Part shown: positions 15,006 to 25,277 of the stretch, in pieces
How positions within the stretch are numbered: position 1 is the first letter of the stretch
Layout: each line of letters opens with the position of its first letter
Assembly (NCBI GenBank): GCA_029779435.1
Contig: JAKPAM010000179.1
Coordinates: 41,358-105,357, forward strand
Length of the DNA: 64,000 nt
DNA from: Pseudomonadota bacterium
Lineage (GTDB): Bacteria; Pseudomonadota; Gammaproteobacteria; Burkholderiales; Burkholderiaceae_E
Direction: 5' to 3'
Notes under the pieces: generated by a model
The model's database searches: none
Seen by the model: the letters and a program-made list of their open reading frames with translations, nothing else
What the model was told of the DNA's origin: nothing
Translations under genes and position numbers: made by a program

Positions 15006-18000
15006 TCAGTGGCGCGCCCGGCTCGCGCTCCGTTCCTTGCCCTGGCCGTCGCTGCTGGCGTCCTCGCCGCTGCTTCGCTTGTTGCCCCGTTGCGTGCCTT
15101 TCTCGCCGCCGCGCTTGCGGCCGTTCGCCGCTGCGGGCGTGCCGGCGGCATCGGGTCTCGCACGAGCCAGCACCGCGCCCAGGTAACGGCCCGTGTGGCT
15201 GGCGGGCGTCGCGGCGATCGCCTCTGGTGTGCCTTCGGCGATCAAGCGGCCGCCGCGGGCGCCACCTTCGGGGCCCAGGTCGATCACCCAGTCCGCGGTC
15301 TTGATGACGTCCAGGTTGTGCTCGATGATGACGACCGTGTTGCCATGGTCACGCAGCGTCCGGATCACGCCGAGCAACAGCGCGATGTCCTGGAAGTGCA
15401 GGCCGGTCGTGGGTTCGTCGAGGATGTACAGCGTGCGCCCCGTGTCGCGCTTGGACAGCTCCAGCGACAGCTTGACGCGCTGCGCCTCGCCGCCCGACAG
15501 CGTCGTCGCTGCCTGGCCGAGCTTCAGGTAACCCAGGCCCACGTCCATCAACGTGCGCACCTTGCGCGCGATGAACGGGACGTTCTCGAAGAACGCCATC
15601 GCCTGCTCGACGGTCAGGTCGAGCGTCTGCGCGATGTTCTTGCCCTTGTACAACACCTCGAGCGTCTCGCGGTTGTAGCGGCTGCCGTGGCAGACGTCGC
15701 AGGGCACGTACACGTCGGGCAGGAAGTGCATCTCGACCTTGAGCACGCCATCGCCCTCGCAGGCGTCGCAGCGGCCCCCCTTGACGTTGAACGAGAACCG
15801 GCCCGGCCCGTAGCCGCGTTCGCGAGCCGTCGGTGTCTCGGCGAACAACTCGCGGATCGGCGTGAACAGCCCGGTATACGTGGCGGGGTTCGAGCGCGGC
15901 GTGCGGCCGATCGGGCTCTGGTCGACGCTGATGACCTTGTCGAAATGATCGAGGCCCTCGATCGCGTCATGCTCGGCAGGATCGGCCTGGGAGCCGTACA
16001 GATGGCGGGCGACGGCGGCATACAGCGTGTCGTTGACCAGCGTCGATTTGCCCGAGCCCGATACGCCGGTCACGCACACGAGCAGGCCGACGGGGACCGA
16101 TACCGTCAGCCCTTGCAGGTTGTTGCCGCGCGCATTGCGGATCGTCAGCGCGTGCTTGCCGGGCGGCTGCCGCGTGGCGGGCACCTCGATGCTCAGATCG
16201 CCGGACAGGTAGCGGCCCGTCAGCGACGCCGGATTGCGCCGGATCTCGTCGGGCGTGCCCTGTGCGATGAGTTCCCCCCCATGCACGCCGGCGCCGGGCC
16301 CGAGGTCGACGACGTGGTCGGCCGCGAGGATCGCGTCTTCGTCGTGCTCGACGACCAGCACCGAGTTGCCCAGGTCGCGCAGGTGCTTGAGCGTGTCGAT
16401 CAACCGGTCGTTGTCGCGTTGATGCAGGCCGATCGACGGTTCGTCGAGCACGTACATCACGCCGGTCAGGCCCGATCCGATCTGCGAGGCCAGCCGTATC
16501 CGCTGGGCCTCGCCGCCGGAAAGCGTCTCGGCCGAACGGTCCAGCGACAGGTAGTCCAGGCCGACGTTGTTCAGGAAGCGCAGCCGGCTGGCGATCTCGC
16601 GCACGATCCGCTCGCCGATCGCCTGGCGGGAACCGGGCAGCGTCAGGCCGGTGAACCAGTCGAGCAGCTCGCCCAGCGTCCAGCGTGACAACTCCCAGAT
16701 CGGCCGGTCGGCGCCGCGCGGTCCGACCTTGACGGAGCGCGCATCGGCGCGCAGCCGCGTGCCGCCGCACGACGGGCACTGGCGGTGGCTGCGGAACTTG
16801 GCCAGTTCCTCGCGCACCTGCGCCGAATCGGTCTCGCGAAAGCGCCGTTCGAGGTTGGGCAGCACGCCTTCGAACGGATGATGGCGGACCGTGCCGCGCC
16901 CCGCGCCGGCCTTGCCGGCCCGGCCGCGTCCCTTGCCGCCGCCGCCGTTATCACCTTTGTCACCGTTGTCGCCGTCCCCCGACGTATAGAAGAACGGCAG
17001 CTTCTCGGTGCCCGATCCGTGAAGGATCACCTGCCGCGCGGCCTCCGGCAGCTTGTCGAACGGCGTGTCCAGCTCGAACGCGAAGTGCGTCGCCAGGCTG
17101 TGCAGCATCTGGTAGTAGAACGGGTTGCGCTGGTCCCAGCCCTTGATCGCGCCCGAGGCCAGGCTCAGGTTCGGGAACTGCACGACGCGGCGCGGGTCGA
17201 AGAACTCGACGACGCCCAGGCCATCGCAATCCGGACATGCGCCCATCGGGTTGTTGAACGAGAACAGCCGCGGTTCGAGTTCGCGCAGCGAGTAGCTGCA
17301 GATCGGGCACGCGAAGCGGTTCGAGAACACTTGTTCGGCGGGGGCGCAGGCCGGGTCGTCGGCCTGCGCGTCCATGTCGACGACGATCGCCCGGCCCTGC
17401 GCCAGGCGCAGCGCGGTCTCGAACGATTCGGCCAGCCGCTGCTTGATCGACGGCACGACCTTGATCCGGTCGATGACGACGTCGACGCTGTGCTTCTGGT
17501 TCTTGCCGAGCGCCGGCGGTCCGTCGCTCAGGTCGTGCACGCGCGCCGCGGCCTGGCCCTCGGTGCGCACGCGCACGCGCGTGAAACCCTGCGACTGCAG
17601 GTCGTCGAACAGCTCGGCGTGCTCGCCCTTGCGCGCGGCGAGGATGGGAGCGAGGATCATCAGCCGCATGCCCTCGGGCATCGCCAGCACCGTATCGACC
17701 ATCTGTGAAACCGTCTGCGCCTCGAGTGGCTGGTCCGGATGGTCGGGACAGTACGGCGTGCCGGCCCGCGCGAACAGCAGGCGCAGGTAGTCGTGGATCT
17801 CGGTGACCGTACCAACCGTCGAGCGCGGATTGTGGCTGGTGGCCTTCTGCTCGATCGAGATCGCCGGCGACAGGCCTTCGATGAGATCGACGTCGGGCTT
17901 CTCCATCAATTGCAGGAACTGGCGCGCGTAGGCCGACAGCGATTCGACATAACGGCGCTGCCCTTCGGCGTACAGCGTGTCGAAGGCCAGCGACGACTTG

Positions 18001-18107
18001 CCCGAGCCGGACAAGCCGGTGATGACGACGAGCTGGTCGCGGGGCAGGTCGAGATTGAGGTTCTTGAGGTTGTGCGTGCGGGCGCCGCGAATGCGAATCT
18101 GGTCCAT
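15006..18107 (-). CDS. uvrA: Excinuclease ABC subunit A
   Basis: 1033 residues, DNA-damage recognition ATPase of nucleotide excision repair. The start is [16 protein letters not shown] at 18107. The two ABC modules are intact: Walker [10 protein letters not shown] (31-39), a second GVSGSGKST, two LSGGEAQR signatures and zinc-finger CPxC clusters. It is longer than the roughly 940 residues of E. coli UvrA for two reasons. One is a Gly/Asp/Asn/Lys-rich insert encoded at about 16895-16985. The other is a basic Ser/Arg/Lys tail of about 50 residues. Divergent from an MFS gene. No LexA box was recognised upstream. Confidence 0.97.
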   Translation of the reverse strand: MDQIRIRGARTHNLKNLNLDLPRDQLVVITGLSGSGKSSLAFDTLYAEGQRRYVESLSAYARQFLQLMEKPDVDLIEGLSPAISIEQKATSHNPRSTVGTVTEIHDYLRLLFARAGTPYCPDHPDQPLEAQTVSQMVDTVLAMPEGMRLMILAPILAARKGEHAELFDDLQSQGFTRVRVRTEGQAAARVHDLSDGPPALGKNQKHSVDVVIDRIKVVPSIKQRLAESFETALRLAQGRAIVVDMDAQADDPACAPAEQVFSNRFACPICSYSLRELEPRLFSFNNPMGACPDCDGLGVVEFFDPRRVVQFPNLSLASGAIKGWDQRNPFYYQMLHSLATHFAFELDTPFDKLPEAARQVILHGSGTEKLPFFYTSGDGDNGDKGDNGGGGKGRGRAGKAGAGRGTVRHHPFEGVLPNLERRFRETDSAQVREELAKFRSHRQCPSCGGTRLRADARSVKVGPRGADRPIWELSRWTLGELLDWFTGLTLPGSRQAIGERIVREIASRLRFLNNVGLDYLSLDRSAETLSGGEAQRIRLASQIGSGLTGVMYVLDEPSIGLHQRDNDRLIDTLKHLRDLGNSVLVVEHDEDAILAADHVVDLGPGAGVHGGELIAQGTPDEIRRNPASLTGRYLSGDLSIEVPATRQPPGKHALTIRNARGNNLQGLTVSVPVGLLVCVTGVSGSGKSTLVNDTLYAAVARHLYGSQADPAEHDAIEGLDHFDKVISVDQSPIGRTPRSNPATYTGLFTPIRELFAETPTARERGYGPGRFSFNVKGGRCDACEGDGVLKVEMHFLPDVYVPCDVCHGSRYNRETLEVLYKGKNIAQTLDLTVEQAMAFFENVPFIARKVRTLMDVGLGYLKLGQAATTLSGGEAQRVKLSLELSKRDTGRTLYILDEPTTGLHFQDIALLLGVIRTLRDHGNTVVIIEHNLDVIKTADWVIDLGPEGGARGGRLIAEGTPEAIAATPASHTGRYLGAVLARARPDAAGTPAAANGRKRGGEKGTQRGNKRSSGEDASSDGQGKERSASRARH

Positions 18108-18261
18108 CGTTTGCGGGCCGGGGAGGCGAGGGCAATCGAGTAATATAGCGTGTTGGCCGGCAGCCTGCCCTTGCGCCTTCCCCTCCCCCTTTCTCCATAG
18201 CACCTTGTCCGAGCCCTCGCCGCCCGCCGATCGCGCTGCCGTCCCGCCCGTCAAGGACCGG

Positions 18262-19470
18262 ATGACGCGTGCCGAGCTGCGCGCCAGCGGTTCGCTGGCG
18301 ATGGTGTTCGCGCTGCGGATGCTCGGCCTGTTCCTGATCCTGCCGGTGTTCGCGGTCCATGCGCGGGGGTTGCCCGGCGGCGACCAGCCGCTACTGGTGG
18401 GACTGGCGCTGGGCATGTACGGGCTGACGCAGGCGGTGCTCCAGATTCCCTATGGCATCGCGTCGGACCGGCTCGGCCGCAAGCCGGTCATCATCGCCGG
18501 CATGCTGGTGTTCGCGGCCGGCAGCTTCCTCGCGGCGGCGGCGCCCGACGTGATGACGGTGCTCGTCGGCCGGGCACTGCAGGGCGCGGGCGCGGTCTCG
18601 GCCGCCGTCACCGCGCTGATCGCCGATCACACGCGTGACTCGCAGCGTACGAAGGCGATGGCGATGGTCGGCATCTCGATCGGCCTGAGCTTCGCGGTAT
18701 CGATGGTGGCGGCGCCGCTGCTGTACTCGGTGATCGGCATGGCGGGTATCTTCTCGGTGACGGGCCTGCTCGCGCTGGCGGCCGTCGTGGCCGTCTGGCG
18801 GCTACCGTCGCCGCCGGCCGGCGCGTCGCCGGGAGCGGTCGCCGCGGTCGAGCGCAGCGGGTTCCGCGATGTGCTCGCCAATGCGGACTTGCTGCGGCTG
18901 AACTTCGGCGTGTTCGTCCTGCATGCGGTGCAGATGGCCGTGTTCGTGGTCGTACCGAACTGGCTGGTCGAGGGCGCGGGGCTGCCGATCGACGCGCACT
19001 GGAAGCTCTACCTGCCGGTGATGGGCGCATCGGTATTGTTGATGATGCCCGCGATCAATTGGGGCGAGCGGCGCGGCCGGGTGTCGACGGTGCTGGCGGC
19101 GGCCATCGGGCTGATGCTCGTCGTAGTCGTCGGGTTGTACTGGCACCCGACGGGGGTAATTCCCATGGCGATCTTGCTCGCCGCGTTCTTCGCGGGTTTC
19201 AATGTGCTCGAAGCCAGCCAACCCTCGCTGGTCTCCAAGCTGGCGCCGCCGGGCACGCGCGGCGCGGCGCTCGGCGTCTACAACACCACCCAGTCGCTCG
19301 GCCTGTTCGTCGGCGGCGGCTTGGGCGGCTGGGCGCTGGCGAGCTGGGGAGGGCAGGCGGTCTTCGCGGGCAGCGGCGTCCTGCTGCTGATCTGGCTGGT
19401 CCTGACGCTGCGCAAGCGCGTCGACGCGTCAGGCAGCACGCTCGGGTCCTCTTCGGTCAGTCGCAGTTGA
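18262..19470 (+). CDS. MFS transporter
   Basis: 402 residues from the ATG at 18262, preceded by AAGGA at short spacing. A TTG at 18205 would add 19 mostly Pro/Ala residues. Twelve hydrophobic segments are visible, with the MFS signature SDRLGRKP between helices 2 and 3. It resembles the YajR-like drug/proton antiporter group. Gene order uvrA (divergent) - MFS - ssb is a recurrent Burkholderia arrangement. Substrate unknown. Confidence 0.85.
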   Translation: MTRAELRASGSLAMVFALRMLGLFLILPVFAVHARGLPGGDQPLLVGLALGMYGLTQAVLQIPYGIASDRLGRKPVIIAGMLVFAAGSFLAAAAPDVMTVLVGRALQGAGAVSAAVTALIADHTRDSQRTKAMAMVGISIGLSFAVSMVAAPLLYSVIGMAGIFSVTGLLALAAVVAVWRLPSPPAGASPGAVAAVERSGFRDVLANADLLRLNFGVFVLHAVQMAVFVVVPNWLVEGAGLPIDAHWKLYLPVMGASVLLMMPAINWGERRGRVSTVLAAAIGLMLVVVVGLYWHPTGVIPMAILLAAFFAGFNVLEASQPSLVSKLAPPGTRGAALGVYNTTQSLGLFVGGGLGGWALASWGGQAVFAGSGVLLLIWLVLTLRKRVDASGSTLGSSSVSRS

Positions 19471-19540
19471 TCGGCGCCGGGCGCGTCCGCCTTCCATCAC
19501 TCAAACGGGTATCCTTCAAGTCAGCGTCGGGAGTTCATTC

Positions 19541-20038
19541 ATGGCATCGGTCAACAAGGTCATTCTGGTCGGCAATCTGGGGCGAGATCCCGAAACCCGC
19601 TATTCGCCGGACGGCAGCGCGATCACCAACGTGACCATCGCCACCAGCCGCATGTGGAAGGACAAGGGCACTGGCGACCGCAAGGAAGAAACCGAATGGC
19701 ACCGTGTCGTGTTCTTCGGCCGCCAGGCCGAGATCGCCGCCGAGTACCTGAAAAAAGGGCGGCCGGTCTACGTCGAGGGCCGGCTGCGCACACGCAAGTG
19801 GACCGACAAGGAAGGCCAGGACCGCTACACGACCGAGATCGTCGCCGAGGAAATGCAGTTGCTCGGCTCGCGTGACGGCGGCGGCGGCGGGGGCGGCGCG
19901 AGCGGGGGCGGATACGGTGATGAAGGCGGCGGCTACGCGCGCGAATCCCGCGAGCCGTCGGGCGGGAGCCGTGGAGCGCCGGCGCCGCGCAAGCCCGCGG
20001 CGAACTTCGACGACATGGATGATGACATCCCGTTCTGA
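19541..20038 (+). CDS. ssb: Single-stranded DNA-binding protein
   Basis: 165 residues. Residues 1-110 form the OB fold ([17 protein letters not shown] at the start). A Gly-rich linker follows and the chain ends in the acidic tip DDDIPF that recruits repair and replication partners. It binds ssDNA as a tetramer during replication, recombination and repair. Length is typical. The final 17 bases overlap the likely start of the next gene. Confidence 0.97.
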   Translation: MASVNKVILVGNLGRDPETRYSPDGSAITNVTIATSRMWKDKGTGDRKEETEWHRVVFFGRQAEIAAEYLKKGRPVYVEGRLRTRKWTDKEGQDRYTTEIVAEEMQLLGSRDGGGGGGGASGGGYGDEGGGYARESREPSGGSRGAPAPRKPAANFDDMDDDIPF

Positions 20039-21254
20039 ACGGTATCGAGCGGGCTGGGCGGCCCGACTGCTCGGCGGCCCCATCTCCGCTCTTGCCGCGT
20101 TTGCCCTGCCGGCTACGGGGCCGGCCCATGCGGCCATCCTGGACTGCGAGGTGCAGGGGCAGCCGGTCGATCCGGCCAATGGAGCGACCACGGCCGGCAA
20201 GACCGGCGTGATGCGGTGCGTCGACCGCGACACGGGCGTGGTGGTCCGTGAAGAAGCGCTGCGCGACGGCAAGTTCGTCGGCATGCGCCGGTTCTTCGTG
20301 CAGGGCAAGCTGCAGCGCGAAGGCGAAGTCAACGAAAAAGGCAATGCGCAGGGACGTCAGCGCGAGTTCGCGCTCGACGGCACGCTGCTGCGCGATGCCG
20401 TCTACAACAATGGCTCCGTTGCCGGTTTGGCGTTGGCCTATCACCTGAACGGCCAACTGCACCGCGCCAGCTTCTACGGGGCCGGTGCGGGGAACATGCC
20501 TGCCAGCGGCGACGGCGGGTTGGGCGCCACGCGCGAGACCGTCGTCGCCGAGTTCACGCCGCGCGGCCAGCTCACCGAACTACGATGCGGCGATCGCCCT
20601 CGGCTGGCGCCCGCCGTCGACGATGGCAAGCTGTGCGGCTTTTCCGGGCCGGCCGACGTCGAACTGTTCGATGCCCGGGGCGAAATCAAGGCGCAGATGA
20701 AGTACGAGCAGGGCCGTATGCTGCGCGCCACTTATATGGGCGACAACGGCAAGCCGGTCCGCGCGATCGAGAACAGCCCCGGCCAGCGCATCGAACGACA
20801 GTTCTGGCGCGATGGCTCATTGCGGCGCGAAGTGCAGTTCGAGGCCATGGGCTCGCGCTTCGAGCGCGTGCGCGAGCAGGAGTTCGCCGAGCAGGGCAAG
20901 TTGCAGCGCGATCGCCACTGGCGTGAAGGGCGCTTGCAGACGGACCGCGAGTACTACCTGAACGGCCAGATGCGTCGCGAATCCGAGCAGGTCGACGCCA
21001 ACACGATCCGCGTCCGCGAGTATCGCGACAACGGCTCGTTGTCCGGTGAGGGAATGTTTCTCGTCGAAGCCGGCGCGTGGCGGCATCCGATCGGATCGCA
21101 CAAGGTGTTTGGGCCCGACGGCAAGCCGACCTCCGAGGTCGTCTACGATGGGCGGGGCCGCAGCGTGCGCGAGCGCGAATGGGATGCCGAGGGCAAGCTG
21201 CTCCGTGACGACGAGGTCTTCGCGGACGGGTCGAACAAGGCGTTCTCGCGATGA
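20022..21254 (+). CDS. Exported MORN-like (YwqK-type) repeat protein
   Basis: 410 residues from an ATG inside the end of ssb (a second ATG lies one codon earlier, at 20019). The N-terminus is a signal peptide ending GPAHA (about residue 37), so the protein is exported. The body contains many short repeats of the form DG-x-LRRE / NGQLHRAS / EGKLLRDDE, the MORN_2 repeat found in YwqK-like proteins. Function unknown; the repeats often mediate protein or surface contacts. Overlap with ssb implies translational coupling with a housekeeping gene, which is odd for an exported protein. Confidence 0.72.
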   Translation: MTSRSERYRAGWAARLLGGPISALAAFALPATGPAHAAILDCEVQGQPVDPANGATTAGKTGVMRCVDRDTGVVVREEALRDGKFVGMRRFFVQGKLQREGEVNEKGNAQGRQREFALDGTLLRDAVYNNGSVAGLALAYHLNGQLHRASFYGAGAGNMPASGDGGLGATRETVVAEFTPRGQLTELRCGDRPRLAPAVDDGKLCGFSGPADVELFDARGEIKAQMKYEQGRMLRATYMGDNGKPVRAIENSPGQRIERQFWRDGSLRREVQFEAMGSRFERVREQEFAEQGKLQRDRHWREGRLQTDREYYLNGQMRRESEQVDANTIRVREYRDNGSLSGEGMFLVEAGAWRHPIGSHKVFGPDGKPTSEVVYDGRGRSVREREWDAEGKLLRDDEVFADGSNKAFSR

Positions 21255-21296
21255 TCCGGTTCACGGCACGCGCGTGAACCGGTCCTTCCTTCCTTC

Positions 21297-21452
21297 CTAT
21301 ATCCTCCCCATCAGCAGTAGCACGATCAGCACGACCAGCAGGATGCCCAGTCCGCTGCTGGGTCCGTAGCCCCAGTTGCGGCTGTGGCCCCAGGTCGGCA
21401 GCGCGCCTACCAGCATCAGGATCAGTACGATCAACAGGATCGTTCCGAGCAT
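21297..21452 (-). CDS. DUF3309 small membrane protein
   Basis: 51 residues only. A clear AAGGAG ribosome site lies 7 bases before the ATG at 21452. It consists of two hydrophobic segments (TILLIVLILMLVGAL and GILLVVLIVLLLMG) joined by a short loop with WGHSRNWGYGPS, the hallmark of DUF3309. Probably a small inner-membrane protein of unknown role. Convergent with the upstream repeat-protein gene. Confidence 0.85.
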   Translation of the reverse strand: MLGTILLIVLILMLVGALPTWGHSRNWGYGPSSGLGILLVVLIVLLLMGRI

Positions 21453-21586
21453 CGCGGTCTCCTTGGGTCGTCGATGAGCCCACGATACGTGGCGGGCTGG
21501 AAACGGCCAGTCGGCGATCGGCGCCCGCCGGCGTAGGAGAACGCTGTCCGACGAACGGTTTCCCGCAGGGACTCCGAAGGAACCCC

Positions 21587-21621
21587 TTGAAAACCGGCAA
21601 TACCACCTATAATTGCCGGTT
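21587..21621 (+). promoter_or_regulatory. Candidate sigma-70 promoter embedded in an inverted repeat
   Basis: TTGAAA (21587-21592) and a consensus TATAAT (21608-21613) are separated by 15 bases. A perfect 10-bp inverted repeat, AACCGGCAAT (21592-21601) with its mate (21612-21621), brackets the -10 box. It lies 76 bases before the fmdB-like start, so it probably drives the fmdB - aspS operon. A protein bound to the repeat would occlude the promoter. Confidence 0.55.
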
Positions 21622-21696
21622 CGGCGCGGTGTCCGCGCAACGCCCGGTTTCGGCCGGCGGCGTCCCATCGTCCGTTTCATCTCGTCCGCTTCGACC

Positions 21697-22101
21697 ATGC
21701 CGATTTACGCTTATCGCTGCGAAGCCTGTGGCTTCAAGAAAGACGTCCTGCAAAAGCTGTCCGACGCACCGCTGAGCGAGTGCCCGTCGTGCGGCCAGCA
21801 GACCTTCTCCAAGGCTCTGACCGCACCGGCCTTCCAGCTCAAGGGCTCGGGCTGGTACGTCACCGATTTTCGCGACAACGCCCAAGGCAAGAAAAACGGC
21901 GAGCCGGCAGCCTCCGAGGCATCCGGCAATGACAGCAAGGCTGACGCCAAGCCCGACGGCAAGCCCGACGCCAAGCCGGCGGCCGAGCCCGCCAAGGACA
22001 CCGCCGCCGGCGCATCGAGCACCAGCGACAGCGGATCGTCTGCCTCGGGCGGGGCCGGCTCCGGTTCGGCAGGTGGCGGTTCCGGCGCGACCAGTGCCTG
22101 A
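21697..22101 (+). CDS. FmdB-family zinc-ribbon protein
   Basis: 134 residues. The first about 50 are the FmdB zinc ribbon: MPIYAYRCEACGF then CPSCG, two CxxC pairs. The rest is a low-complexity Lys/Asp/Pro then Gly/Ser/Ala tail. The family is widespread and small; proposed roles are regulatory, with no established biochemical activity. It heads a probable operon with DUF502, aspS, nudB and an endonuclease-fold protein, as in other Burkholderiales. Confidence 0.87.
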   Translation: MPIYAYRCEACGFKKDVLQKLSDAPLSECPSCGQQTFSKALTAPAFQLKGSGWYVTDFRDNAQGKKNGEPAASEASGNDSKADAKPDGKPDAKPAAEPAKDTAAGASSTSDSGSSASGGAGSGSAGGGSGATSA

Positions 22102-22295
22102 GCGGCCGGCGCGGCCGTTCACGCTGTCACCGCCGTTCGTTCCGCTATCCGTCGCGTCGCGCATCAGTCCGGTTCGGATCCGTCCGCCGGGCGCGTTGGC
22201 CGGTGACCGACACTCGTGCGCCGTTCGATCGGCACGGGCGTGCCGCGGGCGTGGGCTTTCCACCCCCCTGAGACCCTGATCGCAGGAAATCGTTG

Positions 22296-22925
22296 ATGCT
22301 ACGCAAGTATTTCGTCACCGGCCTGCTGATCTGGGTGCCGCTGGCGATCACGCTCTGGGTGTTGAACCTGATCATCAGCACGATGGATCAGAGCCTTCAG
22401 TTACTGCCCGTCCATTGGCAGCCGCGCGTGCTGTTCGGCTACAACGTTCCCGGCATGGGGGTGTTGCTGACGGTGCTGGTGGTGTTCGTGACGGGGCTGC
22501 TGACGCGCAACCTGATCGGCCAGCGCCTGCTCGCGTTCTGGGAGGGCCTGCTGGGCCGGATCCCGATCGTCCGGTCGATCTATTCGAGCGTCAAGCAGGT
22601 CAGCGATACGATTCTCGGCCCCAATGGCCAGGCGTTCCGCAAGGCGTTGCTCGTGCAGTACCCGCGCGCCGGGTCGTGGACGATCGCGTTCCAGACCGGG
22701 GCGCCGGCGGCCGAGATCCGCCGCCTGATCGATACCGAGATGGTATCGGTCTATGTCCCGACGACGCCCAACCCGACGTCGGGCTTTTTCCTGATGCTGC
22801 CGCGGGCCGACGTCATCGAGCTGACGATGTCGGTCGACGAGGCGTTGAAGTACGTGGTGTCGATGGGCGTCGTGGCGCCCAGCGACCGGGGTGGGGCGAG
22901 TACCATCCCGATCCAATCGAACTGA
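22296..22925 (+). CDS. DUF502 inner-membrane protein
   Basis: 209 residues. AGGAAA precedes the ATG; a TTG one codon earlier is a possible alternative. Two N-terminal membrane helices ([19 protein letters not shown] and a Val/Leu-rich second segment near residue 60) are followed by the soluble DUF502 core with [13 protein letters not shown]. Function is unknown in bacteria; plant relatives (COV1-like) act in the membrane. Sits 13 bases before aspS. Confidence 0.85.
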   Translation: MLRKYFVTGLLIWVPLAITLWVLNLIISTMDQSLQLLPVHWQPRVLFGYNVPGMGVLLTVLVVFVTGLLTRNLIGQRLLAFWEGLLGRIPIVRSIYSSVKQVSDTILGPNGQAFRKALLVQYPRAGSWTIAFQTGAPAAEIRRLIDTEMVSVYVPTTPNPTSGFFLMLPRADVIELTMSVDEALKYVVSMGVVAPSDRGGASTIPIQSN

Positions 22926-22938
22926 GGACTCTGCTGCC

Positions 22939-24732
22939 ATGCGCACCTGCTATACCGGTCAGGTCTCGACCGAACACCTGGATTCCGTCGTCACGCTCTT
23001 CGGCTGGGTCCACCGGCGGCGCGATCATGGCGGCGTGATCTTCATCGACCTGCGCGACCGCGAGGGCCTGGCGCAGGTGGTCTGCGACCCCGATCGCGAG
23101 GATGTCTTCCGGACCGCCGACCGGATCCGCAACGAGTTCTGCGTGCGCGTCGTCGGCAAGGTTCGCCGTCGGCCCGAGGGCACGACCAACCCGAACCTGC
23201 GCAGCGGCGAGATCGAGGTGCTGTGCCATGAGCTCGAGATCCTCAACGCGTCGGTGACGCCGCCGTTCCAGCTCGACGACGACAACCTGTCCGAGACGAC
23301 GCGGCTCACGCACCGGGTGCTCGATCTGCGCCGCCCGCCGATGCAGAAGAACCTGATGCTGCGGTATCGCGTCGCGATGGAGGTGCGCAAATTCCTGGAC
23401 GCGCAGGGCTTCATCGACATCGAAACGCCGATGCTGACCAAGTCCACGCCCGAGGGCGCGCGCGACTACCTGGTGCCGTCGCGCGTGAACCCGGGCCAGT
23501 TCTTCGCGCTGCCGCAGTCGCCGCAATTGTTCAAGCAACTGCTGATGGTGGCGGGCTTCGACCGCTACTACCAGATCACCAAGTGCTTCCGTGACGAAGA
23601 CCTGCGCGCCGACCGTCAGCCCGAGTTCACGCAGATCGACTGCGAGACATCGTTCCTGAGCGAGGTCGAGATCCGCAGCATCTTCGAGGACCTGATCCGC
23701 AAGGTGTTCCGCGAGGTCATCGGCGTCGACCTGCCGGCTCGATTCCCGACGATGGAGTACGCCGAGGCGATGAGCCTGTACGGCTCGGACAAGCCCGACC
23801 TGCGCGTCAAGCTGCAGTTCACCGAGCTGACCGAGGTGATGAAGGGCGTCGAGTTCAAGGTGTTCGCCGGCGCGGCCAACATGGTCGGCGGCCGCGTGGT
23901 CGGCCTGCGCGTGCCCGGCGGCGCCGAGCTGACGCGCAGCGAGATCGATGCCTATACGCAGTTCGTCGGCATCTACGGCGCCAAGGGCCTGGCGTACATC
24001 AAGGTCAACGACGTGACCAAGGGCCGCGACGGCCTGCAGTCGCCGATCGTCAAGAACATCGATGACGCGGCGCTCGCCAAGGTGCTGGCGCTGACCGGCG
24101 CGGCCAACGGCGACCTGATCTTCTTCGGTGCCGACAAGGCCAAGGTCGTCAACGACGCGATCGGCGCGCTGCGCGTCCGGATCGGGCATTCGGAGTTCGG
24201 TCGCCGCACCGGCCTGTTCGAGGCCGGCTGGAAGGCGCTGTGGGTCGTCGATTTCCCGATGTTCGAGTACGACGAGGACAACGCGCGCTGGACAGCGGTC
24301 CACCATCCGTTCACGTCGCCCAAGGATGGCCATGAGGACTTCATGAGCAGCGATCCGGGACGGTGCCTGGCCAAGGCGTACGACATGGTGCTCAACGGAT
24401 GGGAGATCGGCGGCGGTTCGGTGCGGATCCATCGCGAGGAGGTGCAGAGCAAGGTGTTCCGCGCGTTGAACATCGGTCCGGACGAGGCGCGCGCCAAGTT
24501 CGGCTTCCTGCTCGATGCGCTGCAATACGGCGCACCGCCGCATGGCGGCATCGCGTTCGGTCTGGACCGCATCGTCACGATGATGACCGGCGCCGAATCG
24601 ATCCGCGACGTCATCGCGTTCCCCAAGACGCAGCGCGCGCAGGACTTGCTGACCCACGCCCCGAGCGAGGTCGACGAGAAGCAGCTTCGCGAATTGCACA
24701 TCCGGCTGCGCAGCGTCGAGGCCAAGGCCTGA
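22939..24732 (+). CDS. aspS: Aspartyl-tRNA synthetase (predicted non-discriminating, Asp/Asn)
   Basis: 597 residues. It has an N-terminal OB anticodon-binding domain, a class II catalytic core with motif 2 ([18 protein letters not shown]), a bacterial GAD insertion, and motif 3 ([10 protein letters not shown]). It charges tRNA-Asp with aspartate. His30 and Gly81 match the pair (His31, Gly82 in Pseudomonas aeruginosa) linked to a relaxed enzyme that also charges tRNA-Asn. In such organisms the product is converted to Asn-tRNA by GatCAB. The core identification is certain; the specificity is an inference. Confidence 0.97.
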   Translation: MRTCYTGQVSTEHLDSVVTLFGWVHRRRDHGGVIFIDLRDREGLAQVVCDPDREDVFRTADRIRNEFCVRVVGKVRRRPEGTTNPNLRSGEIEVLCHELEILNASVTPPFQLDDDNLSETTRLTHRVLDLRRPPMQKNLMLRYRVAMEVRKFLDAQGFIDIETPMLTKSTPEGARDYLVPSRVNPGQFFALPQSPQLFKQLLMVAGFDRYYQITKCFRDEDLRADRQPEFTQIDCETSFLSEVEIRSIFEDLIRKVFREVIGVDLPARFPTMEYAEAMSLYGSDKPDLRVKLQFTELTEVMKGVEFKVFAGAANMVGGRVVGLRVPGGAELTRSEIDAYTQFVGIYGAKGLAYIKVNDVTKGRDGLQSPIVKNIDDAALAKVLALTGAANGDLIFFGADKAKVVNDAIGALRVRIGHSEFGRRTGLFEAGWKALWVVDFPMFEYDEDNARWTAVHHPFTSPKDGHEDFMSSDPGRCLAKAYDMVLNGWEIGGGSVRIHREEVQSKVFRALNIGPDEARAKFGFLLDALQYGAPPHGGIAFGLDRIVTMMTGAESIRDVIAFPKTQRAQDLLTHAPSEVDEKQLRELHIRLRSVEAKA

Positions 24733-24827
24733 CACGGCCAGCGCCCGAGGCCTCCGCCGCGCGCTTTTCGGCGCGGCGCATGGCCGAAAGGCCTTGATCG
24801 ACCAGCGATCGCCACGATCTTTCGCGC

Positions 24828-25277
24828 ATGGGCAACAAGATTCCCGAATCGGTGCTCGTCGTCATCCACACGCCCGACGCGCGCGTGCTGCTGCTCGAAC
24901 GCGCCGATCATCCGGGTTTCTGGCAATCGGTGACCGGCAGCAAGGACAGCGTCGGCGAATCTCTGTTCGACACCTGCCGCCGCGAGGTCGCAGAGGAAAC
25001 CGGGCTGGACGTCGATATCGGCCGGCTCACCGATTGGCGGGTCACGAACCGCTACGAAATCTATCCGCACTGGCGGCATCGCTATCCGGACGGCGTCACG
25101 CATAATACCGAGCATGTGTTCGGGTTGATGCTGGCCGATGCGCTGCCCGCCCGCCTGTCCGCGCGCGAGCATCTGCGGTACGCGTGGCTGCCCTGGCGCG
25201 AGGCCGCCGAACGCTGTTTCTCGATGAGCAATGTCGAGGCGATCCGCCAGTTGCCATCGCGGCTCGGATTGTCGTGA
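24828..25277 (+). CDS. nudB: Dihydroneopterin triphosphate diphosphatase (Nudix)
   Basis: 149 residues. The Nudix helix reads GSKDSVGE...RREVAEETGL and is preceded by SVT, as in NudB. The family removes pyrophosphate from dihydroneopterin triphosphate in folate synthesis. One extra residue lies between the Gly and the first Glu relative to the canonical box, which is common in this group. The stop overlaps the next start (GTGATGA), so the two are coupled. Confidence 0.85.
   Translation: MGNKIPESVLVVIHTPDARVLLLERADHPGFWQSVTGSKDSVGESLFDTCRREVAEETGLDVDIGRLTDWRVTNRYEIYPHWRHRYPDGVTHNTEHVFGLMLADALPARLSAREHLRYAWLPWREAAERCFSMSNVEAIRQLPSRLGLS

Noticed and set aside
14994..16688. A 564-codon plus-strand frame opposite uvrA
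   Set aside because: Antisense shadow: low-complexity Arg/Ala/Gln composition, no motifs, and it lies wholly within uvrA.
18108..18261. LexA/SOS box before uvrA
   Set aside because: No CTGT-N8-ACAG pattern could be found in the divergent uvrA/MFS region.
22813..24735. A 640-codon minus-strand frame opposite aspS
   Set aside because: Mirror of a strongly coding gene in a GC-rich genome; the sequence has no recognisable fold and no ribosome site.
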